Assembly (NCBI RefSeq): GCF_928381505.1
Contig: NZ_CAKMSJ010000003.1
Span: 1-64,000, forward strand
Length of the DNA stretch: 64,000 nt
DNA from: Rothia endophytica
Lineage (GTDB): Bacteria > Actinomycetota > Actinomycetes > Actinomycetales > Micrococcaceae
Direction: 5' to 3'
Shown here piece after piece: positions 1 through 8,085 of the stretch; the stretch's first letter is position 1, and the number at the start of each line of letters is the position of its first letter. The position numbers were made by a program, and so were the translations under genes. Below the pieces are notes generated by a model. The model ran no database searches. It was not told the DNA's origin and saw only the letters and a program-made list of their open reading frames with translations.

Positions 1-37
1 GGTTTTTTTTGGGTGGGTCCCCCCGCCTCTTTGGCGC

Positions 38-964
38 TTAAGCCTTAAAAGTCTGCCCGGTCAGGCGTTCAAAGGCTTCCACGTAGCGGGCCCGGGTCTT
101 CTCTACCACTTCGGCGGGTAGTTCCGGCACAGGGCCGGTGCCGTCCCAGCCAGAAGCCTCGCTCTTGAGCCAGTCACGCACGTACTGCTTATCGAAGGAC
201 GCCTGGGGGCGTCCTGGCTCGTAGTCCTCGGCGTCCCAGAAGCGGGAGGAGTCGGGGGTGAGCACCTCGTCACCCAGGGTAATTTCACCGCGGTAGGAGT
301 CGGTGCCGAACTCAATTTTGGTGTCGGCGAGAATAATGCCGCGTTCGCGGGCAATCTTCTCTGCGGTTTGGTAAACGTAGAGGGTGAGTTCCTCGAGGCG
401 GTCTGCGATTGCTTCGCCCACTTCTTCGTTGAGCTCCTCGATGGTGATGGGCTCGTCGTGCTCGCCTACTTCTGCTTTACCGGTAGGGGTGAAGAGGGCG
501 TTCTCAAGGCGGGAGCCGTCTACGAGGCCGGCCGGCAGCTTGTGTTCATTGACCATGCCGGTCTTTTGGTAGCAGGCCAGGCCTGAGCCGGTCAGGTAGC
601 CACGCACAATACATTCCACGGGGAACATATTCAGGGATTTACAGATCATGGCTCGCCCTGCAACAACTTCAGGCACATCGGTGGAGAGCACGTGATTGGG
701 AACACCGGTGAGCTGCTCGAACCACCAGAGGGACATCTGGGTAAGGATCTTGCCTTTATCAGGGATTTCAGTGGGGAGCACTTGGTCAAAGGCGCTAATA
801 CGGTCAGTAGCAACAACCATGACGCAACCGGCGCGAAGTTCAGCATCGTCGCTGAGGTTCACTCCTACCGCGTCCTGTGTATCTTCTAGGGGAATGTAGA
901 GGTCTCGGACTTTACCGGAATAAACGTGCTTCCAGCCGGGAATATCAACCGGGGTGTTGGTCAT
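38..964 (-). CDS. purC: Phosphoribosylaminoimidazole-succinocarboxamide synthase (SAICAR synthetase)
   Basis: Catalyses the ATP-dependent joining of aspartate to CAIR, giving SAICAR in cytoplasmic de novo purine synthesis. The 308-residue protein carries the family signatures SGKVRDLY (16-23) and TDRISAFD (53-60), the VECIVRGYLTGS segment near 117-128 and LADTKIEFG in the C-terminal half. Length is normal for the longer actinobacterial type. The ATG is preceded by AGGAG at a good distance. It lies downstream of purD on the same strand, but a hairpin between them suggests it has its own transcript. Identification is secure. Confidence 0.97.
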   Translation of the reverse strand: MTNTPVDIPGWKHVYSGKVRDLYIPLEDTQDAVGVNLSDDAELRAGCVMVVATDRISAFDQVLPTEIPDKGKILTQMSLWWFEQLTGVPNHVLSTDVPEVVAGRAMICKSLNMFPVECIVRGYLTGSGLACYQKTGMVNEHKLPAGLVDGSRLENALFTPTGKAEVGEHDEPITIEELNEEVGEAIADRLEELTLYVYQTAEKIARERGIILADTKIEFGTDSYRGEITLGDEVLTPDSSRFWDAEDYEPGRPQASFDKQYVRDWLKSEASGWDGTGPVPELPAEVVEKTRARYVEAFERLTGQTFKA

Positions 965-1018
965 TGTGGTTCTCCTGGTGTGTGATGCAGGGTGAGGTGT
1001 GAGCTAATGATAAAACTG

Positions 1019-1051
1019 TGACTGCCCACCCGTACAGAGGGTGAGCAGTCA
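1019..1051 (-). terminator. Hairpin terminator after purD
   Basis: TGACTGC (1019-1025) pairs with GCAGTCA (1045-1051), with ACCC/GGGT inside the stem. Reading the minus strand, the stem is followed by a short run containing TTTT. It sits just past the purD stop and before the purC ribosome-binding site, so it probably ends or attenuates purD transcription. Confidence 0.7.
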
Positions 1052-1060
1052 TAAACCTAT

Positions 1061-2341
1061 TTAGAGAGGGGTGGGAATGGTAATGCGGTTCTCAGCAGCA
1101 GCTAGAGCAATGTCTGAGCGGTTCTGCGCGCCATCCCAGCTAATCGCAGCAACGCCAGAATAGGCTCGTTCACGGGCGTCCGCCAGGTCTTCGCCTAGAG
1201 CTACTACGGCTAGTACACGGCCGCCGGCTGTTTCGATGCCGCGGTCGGTAGCCACGGTACCGGCGTGGTCTACGTGCACGCTTTCAAGAGCGTTAGCTGC
1301 TTCGATGCCGGTGATGACATCGCCCCTACGGGGAGTGTCGGGGTAGTTTTCCGCTGCCATGACGACGTCAACGGCGGTGCGGGGGTCCCAGTCTAGTTCT
1401 AAGTCTGCGGGTAGCTCGCCCTTGGCTGCTGCCATGAGCAACCCTCCCAGGGGGGTTTTGAGGCGGGCCAGCACTGCCTGGGTTTCAGGGTCACCAAAAC
1501 GGGCGTTGAACTCGATGACACGGATGCCGCGGGAGGTCGCAGCTAACCCGCAGTAGAGTACACCGACGAAAGGGGTGCCTCGGTGCGCCATCTCAGCGAT
1601 AGTGGGGGCAGCTACCCTCTGTATGACTTCTTCAACGAAGCCTTCAGGTAGCCAAAGCAAGGGAGTATAGGCACCCATGCCACCGGTGTTGGGGCCCCGA
1701 TCCTCATCAAAAATACGCTTGAAGTCTTGGGCAGGCGAGAGCGGTACACAGTTAGTGCCATCAGAAAGCACAAAAAGGGAAACTTCGGGGCCATCCAGAT
1801 ATTCCTCGATGACAACGGTGCCATCGGCGGCGAAACATGTTTCGGCGTGGGCCAGCGCGGCGTCGTAGTCCTCGGTGACTACTACGCCCTTACCAGCGGC
1901 CAGCCCGTCATCTTTGACCACATAGGGCGCGCCAAAAGCAGCAAGCGCACTTTCAGCTTCTTCTGTGGTACCAGCCACACGAGCCAGAGCGGTAGGGACG
2001 CCGGCAGCAGCCATGACCTCTTTGGCAAAAGCTTTGGAGCCTTCAAGTAAGGCAGCAGGCTTAGAGGGGCCAAAGACCGGGAAGCCAGCATCGCGCAGGG
2101 CGTCGGATACACCGGCGACCAGAGGGGCCTCGGGGCCAACGACCACCAGGTCAACGGCAAGTTCCTGAGACAATTCAACGACCTCAAGGGGGTTGTTGGC
2201 GTCAATGGCATGGACCGGGGCATCAGCGGCTATACCCGCATTACCCGGTGCAGAATGCACTTCGGTTACAGATGGATCTCTCCGCAAAGCTCGGATAATT
2301 GCGTGTTCTCGCCCGCCGGGGCCAAGTACCAAAACCTTCAT
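1061..2341 (-). CDS. purD: Phosphoribosylamine-glycine ligase (GAR synthetase)
   Basis: Second step of de novo purine synthesis: ATP-dependent ligation of glycine to phosphoribosylamine. The 426 residues begin with the MKVLVLGPGGREHAI signature, followed by the ATP-grasp fold (DGLAAGKGVVV, then FNARFGDPETQ in the C-terminal half). Full length, single domain. Upstream of the ATG the minus strand reads TAGCCT, six bases, ATG. This fits either a leaderless transcript with a TANNNT -10 box or an AAGGA ribosome-binding site. With purC, purF and purM it forms a dispersed purine cluster. Confidence 0.97.
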   Translation of the reverse strand: MKVLVLGPGGREHAIIRALRRDPSVTEVHSAPGNAGIAADAPVHAIDANNPLEVVELSQELAVDLVVVGPEAPLVAGVSDALRDAGFPVFGPSKPAALLEGSKAFAKEVMAAAGVPTALARVAGTTEEAESALAAFGAPYVVKDDGLAAGKGVVVTEDYDAALAHAETCFAADGTVVIEEYLDGPEVSLFVLSDGTNCVPLSPAQDFKRIFDEDRGPNTGGMGAYTPLLWLPEGFVEEVIQRVAAPTIAEMAHRGTPFVGVLYCGLAATSRGIRVIEFNARFGDPETQAVLARLKTPLGGLLMAAAKGELPADLELDWDPRTAVDVVMAAENYPDTPRRGDVITGIEAANALESVHVDHAGTVATDRGIETAGGRVLAVVALGEDLADARERAYSGVAAISWDGAQNRSDIALAAAENRITIPTPL

Positions 2342-2511
2342 ATCCTTAGGCTACCCGATTGGGCCAACCTGACCAGTTTATCCAGCAGGAGTGACGCGAA
2401 AGATAACGGATATGTTTCGGGCCAAGCAGCCCCCTCGGGTAGTGTAACTTCTGCTGTATGACTACGGCATTCGCATTTTTACCTCGCACCTTTATTTTTT
2501 AGGGGATCACT

Positions 2512-3279
2512 ATGACCTACCCAATGCCCAAGCGCCTCTGGGCTGAATTCCTAGGAACTTTCTGGCTCGTCTTCGGCGGCTGTGGCTCAGCCATCTTCGC
2601 AGCAACCGCTGTAACCTCTGACAACTTCCCTGTAGGCATTGGCTACGCAGGTGTAGCTCTCGCTTTCGGTCTTACCGTTGTCACCGGTGCTTACGCACTG
2701 GGCCACCTGTCCGGCGGCCACTTCAACCCCGCTGTCACCCTGGGTGTCTGGGCTGCTCGCAAGGTTGAAACCGCTGCCGTCCTGCCCTACATCATCACCC
2801 AGATCGTGGGCGGTACCGTAGCTGCAGTAGCTCTGTACGCTATTGCTTCAGGCGTAGACGGTTTCTCAGCTACCGAGTCAGGCTTTGCCTCTAACGGTTA
2901 CGGCGAGTTCTCCCCCTCCGGCTACTCCATGCTCTCAGCTTTTCTGATTGAAGCGATCCTTACCGCTGTCTTCCTCTGGGTCATCCTGGGTGTTACTTCA
3001 AAGAACGCACCCCAGGGCTTCGCTCCCCTTGCAATCGGCCTGACCCTCACCCTCATTCACCTGATTTCCATCCCCGTTACCAACACCTCGGTTAACCCCG
3101 CCCGTTCACTGGCTGTTGCTTTCTTCGCGGGTGGCGACCACCTCTCACAGGTCTGGCTCTTCATTGTTGCTCCTATCGTGGGTGCCCTCATCGCAGGTGT
3201 GAGCTACAAGTTCCTCACCGGTGATGATGACATCGACACCGAAGAGCTCCCCGAGGCAGCATCACGCTTCGAGGCATAA
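2512..3279 (+). CDS. aqpZ: Aquaporin Z-type water channel
   Basis: Six-helix MIP-family channel of 255 residues with both NPA boxes (N72-P73-A74 and N195-P196-A197 followed by R198). F52, H183, T192 and R198 line up by spacing with the narrow aromatic/arginine filter of E. coli AqpZ. This argues for a water channel over a glycerol facilitator. The N terminus [19 protein letters not shown] is typical of the family. The ATG follows AGGGGA. It is monocistronic, with a strong terminator after it. Likely role: rapid osmotic water movement across the cytoplasmic membrane. Confidence 0.95.
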   Translation: MTYPMPKRLWAEFLGTFWLVFGGCGSAIFAATAVTSDNFPVGIGYAGVALAFGLTVVTGAYALGHLSGGHFNPAVTLGVWAARKVETAAVLPYIITQIVGGTVAAVALYAIASGVDGFSATESGFASNGYGEFSPSGYSMLSAFLIEAILTAVFLWVILGVTSKNAPQGFAPLAIGLTLTLIHLISIPVTNTSVNPARSLAVAFFAGGDHLSQVWLFIVAPIVGALIAGVSYKFLTGDDDIDTEELPEAASRFEA

Positions 3280-3316
3280 GCTAGCAGGCGTTCTACCCTA
3301 GCTTTGACGCTTTCGG

Positions 3317-3348
3317 GCGGCCACCGTTTCAACGGTGGCCGCTTTTCT
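3317..3348 (+). terminator. Rho-independent terminator of aqpZ
   Basis: GCGGCCACCG, loop TTTCAA, CGGTGGCCGC, then TTTTCTT on the plus strand. The ten-base-pair perfect stem and T-run directly follow the aquaporin gene. Confidence 0.93.
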
Positions 3349-3374
3349 TATGCCCAAACCCACACGGTATTTAT

Positions 3375-3404
3375 TTGCAGTAACTGCATTATTGCAGTTA
3401 CTGT
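3375..3404 (+). promoter_or_regulatory. Probable TetR operator overlapping the tetR promoter
   Basis: CAGTAACTGCA (3378-3388) and TGCAGTTACTG (3393-3403) are perfect inverted 11-mers with a 4-base centre. Each arm is itself nearly palindromic. A possible -35 TTGCAG (3375-3380) and -10 TACTGT (3399-3404) are 18 bases apart. The tetR ATG at 3411 would then be the transcript start, a leaderless message. Repressor binding would cover both promoter boxes, as expected for autoregulation. The promoter boxes are by eye; the palindrome is direct observation. Confidence 0.75.
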
Positions 3405-3410
3405 ATAAAT

Positions 3411-4082
3411 ATGCTCAAACACTCGGTCCCCATCGACAAGCGCCGTGCCCGCTCCACCGCGTCCAAACAAAAAATTGCTGAAGCAGCCGAACAGCTGGTT
3501 TTGCGCAAGGGACGTAGCGGGCTCACTACCAGTGCCCTGGTCGAGGCAACTGATGTTTCAGAGCGCACTATCTTTAACCACTTCAAGAAAATTGATGATG
3601 CCCTCCTCTTTCGTATTGCTCAGCATCTAGAACCCATTATTGCCAGCCCTCCCTTCCCCGAAGGCCTTGCAACCTCACAGATACCTGCCGCTATCACGTA
3701 CCACTTCCACGCAGCGGTGGACAGCCCCCAGGTGCAAGAACACCTTAAGAAATTTATTGTGCTGGCAGCGGCTCTGTCCTATGAAGAGTTCGAAGGCATG
3801 ACGCAAGAAATCATGCTGACTTTAGGTACCATCTGCGATCACTTCTGCAGCAGCATTGACCACACCTACCCCCAGCTCACGGTTCAGCAGAGCCTTGCTA
3901 ATGGCCTCTACACCGTCAATCTATTAATGGGTGTTCTCATGGCTTTCGTAGCTTTCGCTCAAGAATCTGAGCACAACCCCGCCTTTCTTTCAGCAGAAGC
4001 CAAAGATTTAGAAATGGCGCGCATCGTGCCCTATATTCACCGCAATATCGATCAGGTAGCTAGTGGAACCCCGGTTTACTAG
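3411..4082 (+). CDS. TetR-family transcriptional regulator
   Basis: A 223-residue protein with an N-terminal TetR helix-turn-helix (about 18-65; the segment TTSALVEATDVSERTIFNHFKK holds the recognition helix) and a variable all-helical ligand domain after it. No Shine-Dalgarno precedes the ATG, and the upstream palindrome ends only seven bases away, so translation is likely leaderless. It stands 61 bases before a large MMPL exporter on the same strand and is probably its local repressor. The inducer is unknown. Confidence 0.9.
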   Translation: MLKHSVPIDKRRARSTASKQKIAEAAEQLVLRKGRSGLTTSALVEATDVSERTIFNHFKKIDDALLFRIAQHLEPIIASPPFPEGLATSQIPAAITYHFHAAVDSPQVQEHLKKFIVLAAALSYEEFEGMTQEIMLTLGTICDHFCSSIDHTYPQLTVQQSLANGLYTVNLLMGVLMAFVAFAQESEHNPAFLSAEAKDLEMARIVPYIHRNIDQVASGTPVY

Positions 4083-4143
4083 CTACCTCAGACGCCCTTA
4101 TATAGAACATCCACTTTTCATCACAGGAAGCTAACCAACAAGC

Positions 4144-6855
4144 ATGTCACAACTCCTCTACAGGCTGGGTAGTTTTGCCGCCCGCCGCGCCTGGGCCGTT
4201 ATTGGCGTTTGGGCTCTCATTCTTGCCGGAATCGGTGGGTCTTACGCCGCCTTTAAGGGCGAGATGAGTAACGAAATCACGATTCCAGGCACCGAAGCAC
4301 AGCTGGTTCAAGAAGAGCTGGCTGAAACCTTTGATATGAACACTAACGCCGCTACCGGGTCCGCAATTGTGCAGACCCAGGGCGGCGGCGAGTTCACCGA
4401 GGACCAGAAGGCTGCTCTGGCGAGTGCGCTTACCCGAGTTGGAGAGCTGGAAGCCGTTGATAGTGTTACCAATCCCTTTGAGGTGGCAGCTGAAATTGCC
4501 GAAGGGAAGGCTCAGCTTGAGGAGGGCCGCTCCCAGCTGGAAAGCGGCACCGGTGAACTGGAAGCCGGGCAAGCGGAGATTGACCGCAACCGCGCTGCGG
4601 CAGAAGAGGGCCTCGCAGCCCTTGACGCAGCTCAAACAGACCTGGACGCCGGCAAGGCTCAGCTAGAAGATGCCCAGCGTCAGCTCGATGAGGCACGCGC
4701 CGGCCTTGAAGCATCTGGTGCTCCCGCTGAGGCTTTCGGTGAAATCGATGCCCAGCAGGGTGCACTCGACCAGCAGCGCGCTCCCCTAGAAGGAGCTCAG
4801 GCCGAGATTAATCGCAACCGTGCCGAAGCTGAAGCCGGTATCCAGGCACTGGATGATGCGCAAGCTCAGCTAGATCAGGGCCGCACTGACCTTGAAAGCG
4901 GCACCACGGAGCTGGAACGAAATGCAGCTCTGTTAGACATGACCTCCGACGCGGCGTCCATTTCTGAAGACGGCTCAACAGCCATCGCCGGTGTTACCTT
5001 TACCAACGAGCTCACAGCTCTTTCGTCCGAAGATCTTGAGACGGTGCGCAGTGAAATCAGCGCCGTTGAGGACGCCGGGTTGAAGGTGACCTTTGACCAG
5101 ACCATGCAGGGCGTCGAGACCCACATGAACATGACCGCTGAACTCATCGGCGTGGCCATTGCTTTCATCATTCTCTTTGTCATGCTGGGCACCCTGGTAG
5201 CGGCTGGTCTGCCCATTCTCATGGCTCTCATTGGTGTAGGCGCCTCCGCGTTAGGCACCCTCGCACTCTCGGGCGTCATCGATATGACCAGCACTACCCC
5301 CACCCTGGGTACCATGCTGGGCCTGGCTGTCGGCATCGATTACACCCTCTTCATCCTCAACCGCCACCGCAACAACCTGGCGCAGGGAATGGACATCCGG
5401 CCCTCCATTGCGCTGGCAACGGGCACCGCCGGTGGTGCGGTGGTCTTTGCCGGCATCACCGTGATGATTGCCCTGTTGGGTCTCAACGTGGTGGGCATCC
5501 CCTTCCTCTCCACCATGGGTAACGCTGCTGCCTTCGCTGTTTTCATGGCGGTAGCCGTATCGGTCACCTTCTCCCCCGCGTTGCTCTCCCTGATTGGGTG
5601 GCGCCTCATCAGCAAGAAGCACCGCGCCCATCTCCAGAAGCGCGCTGAACAGGCTGCGTCCGAAGATCCCTCTGATACCGCAGCAGCTAGTGTGCGTGCA
5701 GAAGCGCACGCAGCCGCCCAAGCTCACGAAGAGAAGAAAACCGGCTGGATTGCGGTGGCCCTCAAGAAACCCCTGCTCACCATCGCTGCGGTGGTTTTGG
5801 CTTTGGGCTCTCTCTCGCTACCAGTAGCGGACATGCGTTTAGGGCTACCTGATGGCTCATCCCAGCCCACTGACTCGGCAGCTAACATCAGCTACAACCT
5901 CATTGCTGATACCTTCGGCGAGGGGCGCAACGGCACCGTGATTGCGGCTGCGCGTCTGCCCGAAGGCACCTCTGAGGACGAAGCCGCAGCGCTTCAGGTT
6001 GACATCGGTCAGGATATCTTGGAACAGGACCACGTCGTCAGTGTAATCCCCGCACTTGTCGCCGAAGATCATTCAGCCCTGCTCTATCAGGTCGTTCCCG
6101 CCGAGGGTCCCAACTCAGAGTCAACCACCGCTCTCGTGCACGAGCTGCGAGCGCTCACCGTGGATACCGACCGCGGGCAGATAAACTTCGGTGTCACCGG
6201 CCAGACCGCTATGAACATCGATATCTCAGAGAACCTTTACAAGGTGCTTCCCATCTACGTGGGTATCGTCATTGGTCTCTCGCTTCTGGTGCTCGTTCTG
6301 GTCTTCCGCTCCATTCTGGTGCCGGTCACCGCAACCATTGGTTTCCTCTTCTCGCTGTTGGCGGCGATGGGTTCCACCGTGGCGGTGTTCCAGTGGGGCT
6401 GGGCTAGTGAGCTCTTCGGGGTTGCTACCCCCGGGCCCATCCTCTCCTTCCTGCCTATCCTTGCCGTCGGCATTCTCTTCGGCCTAGCTATGGACTACCA
6501 GCTCTTCCTGGTCTCCGGCATGAGAGAGGCTCATAGCCAGGGGCGTGGAGCTCAAAAGGCTGTCATTATTGGCTACCAGCATGGAGCCAAAGTGGTCACC
6601 GCAGCGGCCCTCATTATGGCCGGTGTCTTTATTGGCTTCGTCTTCTCGGGTGACCCCATGATTGCTTCTATCGGCTTCATCCTCGCCGCCGGCGTCCTCT
6701 TTGACGCCTTCTTGGTCCGTATGACGCTGATTCCCGCGCTCATGTACCTTCTGGGTGAGCGAGTCTGGTGGATCCCCAGCTGGCTCGATAAGGTGCTGCC
6801 TGATCTGGATGTTGAGGGCACCAAGCTCGAAGCTGAAATGACCAAAACGGTTTAG
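4144..6855 (+). CDS. MMPL/RND-family exporter with long coiled-coil insertion
   Basis: A 903-residue membrane protein of the MmpL type, with two related halves: helix 1 at about 18-35, a first extracytoplasmic domain, helices at about 335-490, a second domain, and a helix bundle to about 870. The first loop is expanded by a hydrophilic heptad-like coiled coil (about 118-265) containing a duplicated 28-residue module (143-170 and 219-246). The conserved GLAVGIDYTLFIL and LAVGILFGLAMDYQLFL segments are the proton-relay helices of the family. Likely proton-driven export of a lipid or drug-like compound; the substrate cannot be told. Paired with the TetR gene upstream and followed by a strong palindrome. 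Confidence 0.92.
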   Translation: MSQLLYRLGSFAARRAWAVIGVWALILAGIGGSYAAFKGEMSNEITIPGTEAQLVQEELAETFDMNTNAATGSAIVQTQGGGEFTEDQKAALASALTRVGELEAVDSVTNPFEVAAEIAEGKAQLEEGRSQLESGTGELEAGQAEIDRNRAAAEEGLAALDAAQTDLDAGKAQLEDAQRQLDEARAGLEASGAPAEAFGEIDAQQGALDQQRAPLEGAQAEINRNRAEAEAGIQALDDAQAQLDQGRTDLESGTTELERNAALLDMTSDAASISEDGSTAIAGVTFTNELTALSSEDLETVRSEISAVEDAGLKVTFDQTMQGVETHMNMTAELIGVAIAFIILFVMLGTLVAAGLPILMALIGVGASALGTLALSGVIDMTSTTPTLGTMLGLAVGIDYTLFILNRHRNNLAQGMDIRPSIALATGTAGGAVVFAGITVMIALLGLNVVGIPFLSTMGNAAAFAVFMAVAVSVTFSPALLSLIGWRLISKKHRAHLQKRAEQAASEDPSDTAAASVRAEAHAAAQAHEEKKTGWIAVALKKPLLTIAAVVLALGSLSLPVADMRLGLPDGSSQPTDSAANISYNLIADTFGEGRNGTVIAAARLPEGTSEDEAAALQVDIGQDILEQDHVVSVIPALVAEDHSALLYQVVPAEGPNSESTTALVHELRALTVDTDRGQINFGVTGQTAMNIDISENLYKVLPIYVGIVIGLSLLVLVLVFRSILVPVTATIGFLFSLLAAMGSTVAVFQWGWASELFGVATPGPILSFLPILAVGILFGLAMDYQLFLVSGMREAHSQGRGAQKAVIIGYQHGAKVVTAAALIMAGVFIGFVFSGDPMIASIGFILAAGVLFDAFLVRMTLIPALMYLLGERVWWIPSWLDKVLPDLDVEGTKLEAEMTKTV

Positions 6856-6869
6856 GTATTCGGTAGAAC

Positions 6870-6924
6870 TTTTCGCCCGAAAGGGGTTAAAAACAGCCAG
6901 TTTTTAACCCCTTTCGGGCGAAAA
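6870..6924. repeat. Palindrome L: perfect 25-bp stem, left border of the DUF559 gene
   Basis: Arms 6870-6894 and 6900-6924 are perfect inverted 25-mers (starting TTTTCGCCCGAAAGG) around a 5-base loop. On the plus strand it is followed by CTTTTT, so it can terminate the MMPL gene. The right arm also encodes the last residues (FSPERG) and stop codon of the converging DUF559 gene. A near copy lies at 7978-8034, on the other side of that gene. Confidence 0.93.
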
Positions 6925-7884
6925 CTTTTTGCGGGCGGAAATCGCGCCGAGCACCTTTGCCGCCGCACGAGGGATAACCCTATCTTCGTGGAGGACGCTC
7001 TCCGTCAGGTCCCGCCGGGCAATACGCACTTCGATCCACCCGGCAGCTTCAGTTCGGTGTTGCCGGTCTATATCCCGCTGGTATTGGGCAGAATCTCCGT
7101 GGTGGGCGCCGTCGTACTGAATGCTAATTCTGAGTGCCGGTAAAGATAGGTCGGGCTCAAAAACGACGTAGCCCACCTCGTTATAGACCGGGACGTTACA
7201 GACAAGACCTCCCACACCGTGATCTTCCAGCAGCAGGCGCAGTTCGGTTTCTTTCACTGAATCTGAGCCGCTGACGGCCCGGCTCAGGGCAGCACGGCAT
7301 TTTTGTACACCCCACCTACCCTTCTTTTCAGCGAGCATAGTTTCTAGGTCTTCACGCTTAACCTGCGGTTTCATAAAACGATGGGGGTGTTCCACCAGTA
7401 GACCATCGGCTACCGCAATTAGTTCTTCTTCACTGAGGTGCCGTGCAAGATCAAAGAAGGTTCGCTGACGAGTGGTGACGTAAACGCCCTTGTGCTTGGT
7501 CACTTCGCTCGGTTCTATGGGAATCTCAAGCCGGGTTACGCCCTGCCTCCGGTAACCGGTTTTATTAGCGGGGCAAATAATATAGGTGTGCAGGTCCTCC
7601 TGCATGGCCCAGGGCAAGCGCATGCCATGTAGGTGAGCAGCAGAGACACCAGCCAGCACAGCCCCCGGCATGCTCTGCGCCGATAGCATGAGGTACTCGG
7701 TAAGGCTCGGCCGGTAGCCACTCTTTGCATAGATACCGCTCTGAACCCGGTAGCGCTTATTTTTGGACCACTGTTCCCGGGTGAGACCGTTGCGCCGAGC
7801 AGCTTTTGTCGTGTAGATGTTGGGTATATCGACTTCCCGTCGTTTTGCGTTCATACGCCCAGGGTGCCAGAGGAAAGCAAGCAT
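6904..7884 (-). CDS. AbiEi-like N-terminal domain plus DUF559 (Vsr/PD-DExK-fold) protein
   Basis: Function not established. The N-terminal half resembles the AbiEi-antitoxin-like winged-helix module common in actinobacteria (RYRVQSGIYAKSG, then a domain with TRQRTFFDLARHL). The C-terminal half has the DUF559 pattern ISIQYDGAHH, a nearby RDIDRQHR, and GWIEVRIARRDL. This is the core of a Vsr-like PD-(D/E)xK nuclease fold. The start is uncertain: ATG at 7884 has GGTGA nearby (326 aa), while ATG at 7854 lacks a clear site (316 aa). No toxin partner is adjacent. It is a solitary gene on the opposite strand to both neighbours, bounded by two near-identical palindromes. Confidence 0.75.
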   Translation of the reverse strand: MLAFLWHPGRMNAKRREVDIPNIYTTKAARRNGLTREQWSKNKRYRVQSGIYAKSGYRPSLTEYLMLSAQSMPGAVLAGVSAAHLHGMRLPWAMQEDLHTYIICPANKTGYRRQGVTRLEIPIEPSEVTKHKGVYVTTRQRTFFDLARHLSEEELIAVADGLLVEHPHRFMKPQVKREDLETMLAEKKGRWGVQKCRAALSRAVSGSDSVKETELRLLLEDHGVGGLVCNVPVYNEVGYVVFEPDLSLPALRISIQYDGAHHGDSAQYQRDIDRQHRTEAAGWIEVRIARRDLTESVLHEDRVIPRAAAKVLGAISARKKFSPERG

Positions 7885-7977
7885 TTTCACCGGTGAAGGG
7901 TAACTGTGTACACCTGCCGGACTTTTCCCCAGGTGGCCTTCACGCGCATCACTTGGCAGGATAAAAATTCCTGCAGA

Positions 7978-8034
7978 CTTTTCGCCCAAAAGGGGTTAAA
8001 AATTACCCCTTATTAACCCTTTTCGGGCGAAAAG
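7978..8034. repeat. Palindrome R: right border of the DUF559 gene
   Basis: Arms 7978-7999 and 8013-8034 pair with two mismatches. The left 26 bases beginning ACTTTTCGCCC match palindrome L with one mismatch, and the right end (TTTCGGGCGAAAA) also matches, so the two are homologous copies 1.1 kb apart in direct orientation. It lies between the DUF559 gene and the asparaginase promoter, where no gene needs a terminator. Confidence 0.9.
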
Positions 8035-8072
8035 TTCCTAAGTGCGGAGGGCGGAATATAAGCAGCCGTCAG

Positions 8073-8085
8073 TAGACTTGACCCA
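8073..8085 (+). promoter_or_regulatory. -10 box for a leaderless asparaginase transcript
   Basis: TAGACT (8073-8078) stands six bases before the ATG, and no Shine-Dalgarno is present. The TANNNT-to-ATG spacing is the usual pattern of leaderless actinobacterial genes. No convincing -35 box is visible. Confidence 0.55.

Noticed and set aside
6904..7884. Abi-type toxin-antitoxin pair
   Set aside because: The AbiEi-like domain is present but no AbiEii nucleotidyltransferase toxin or second gene lies on the same strand.
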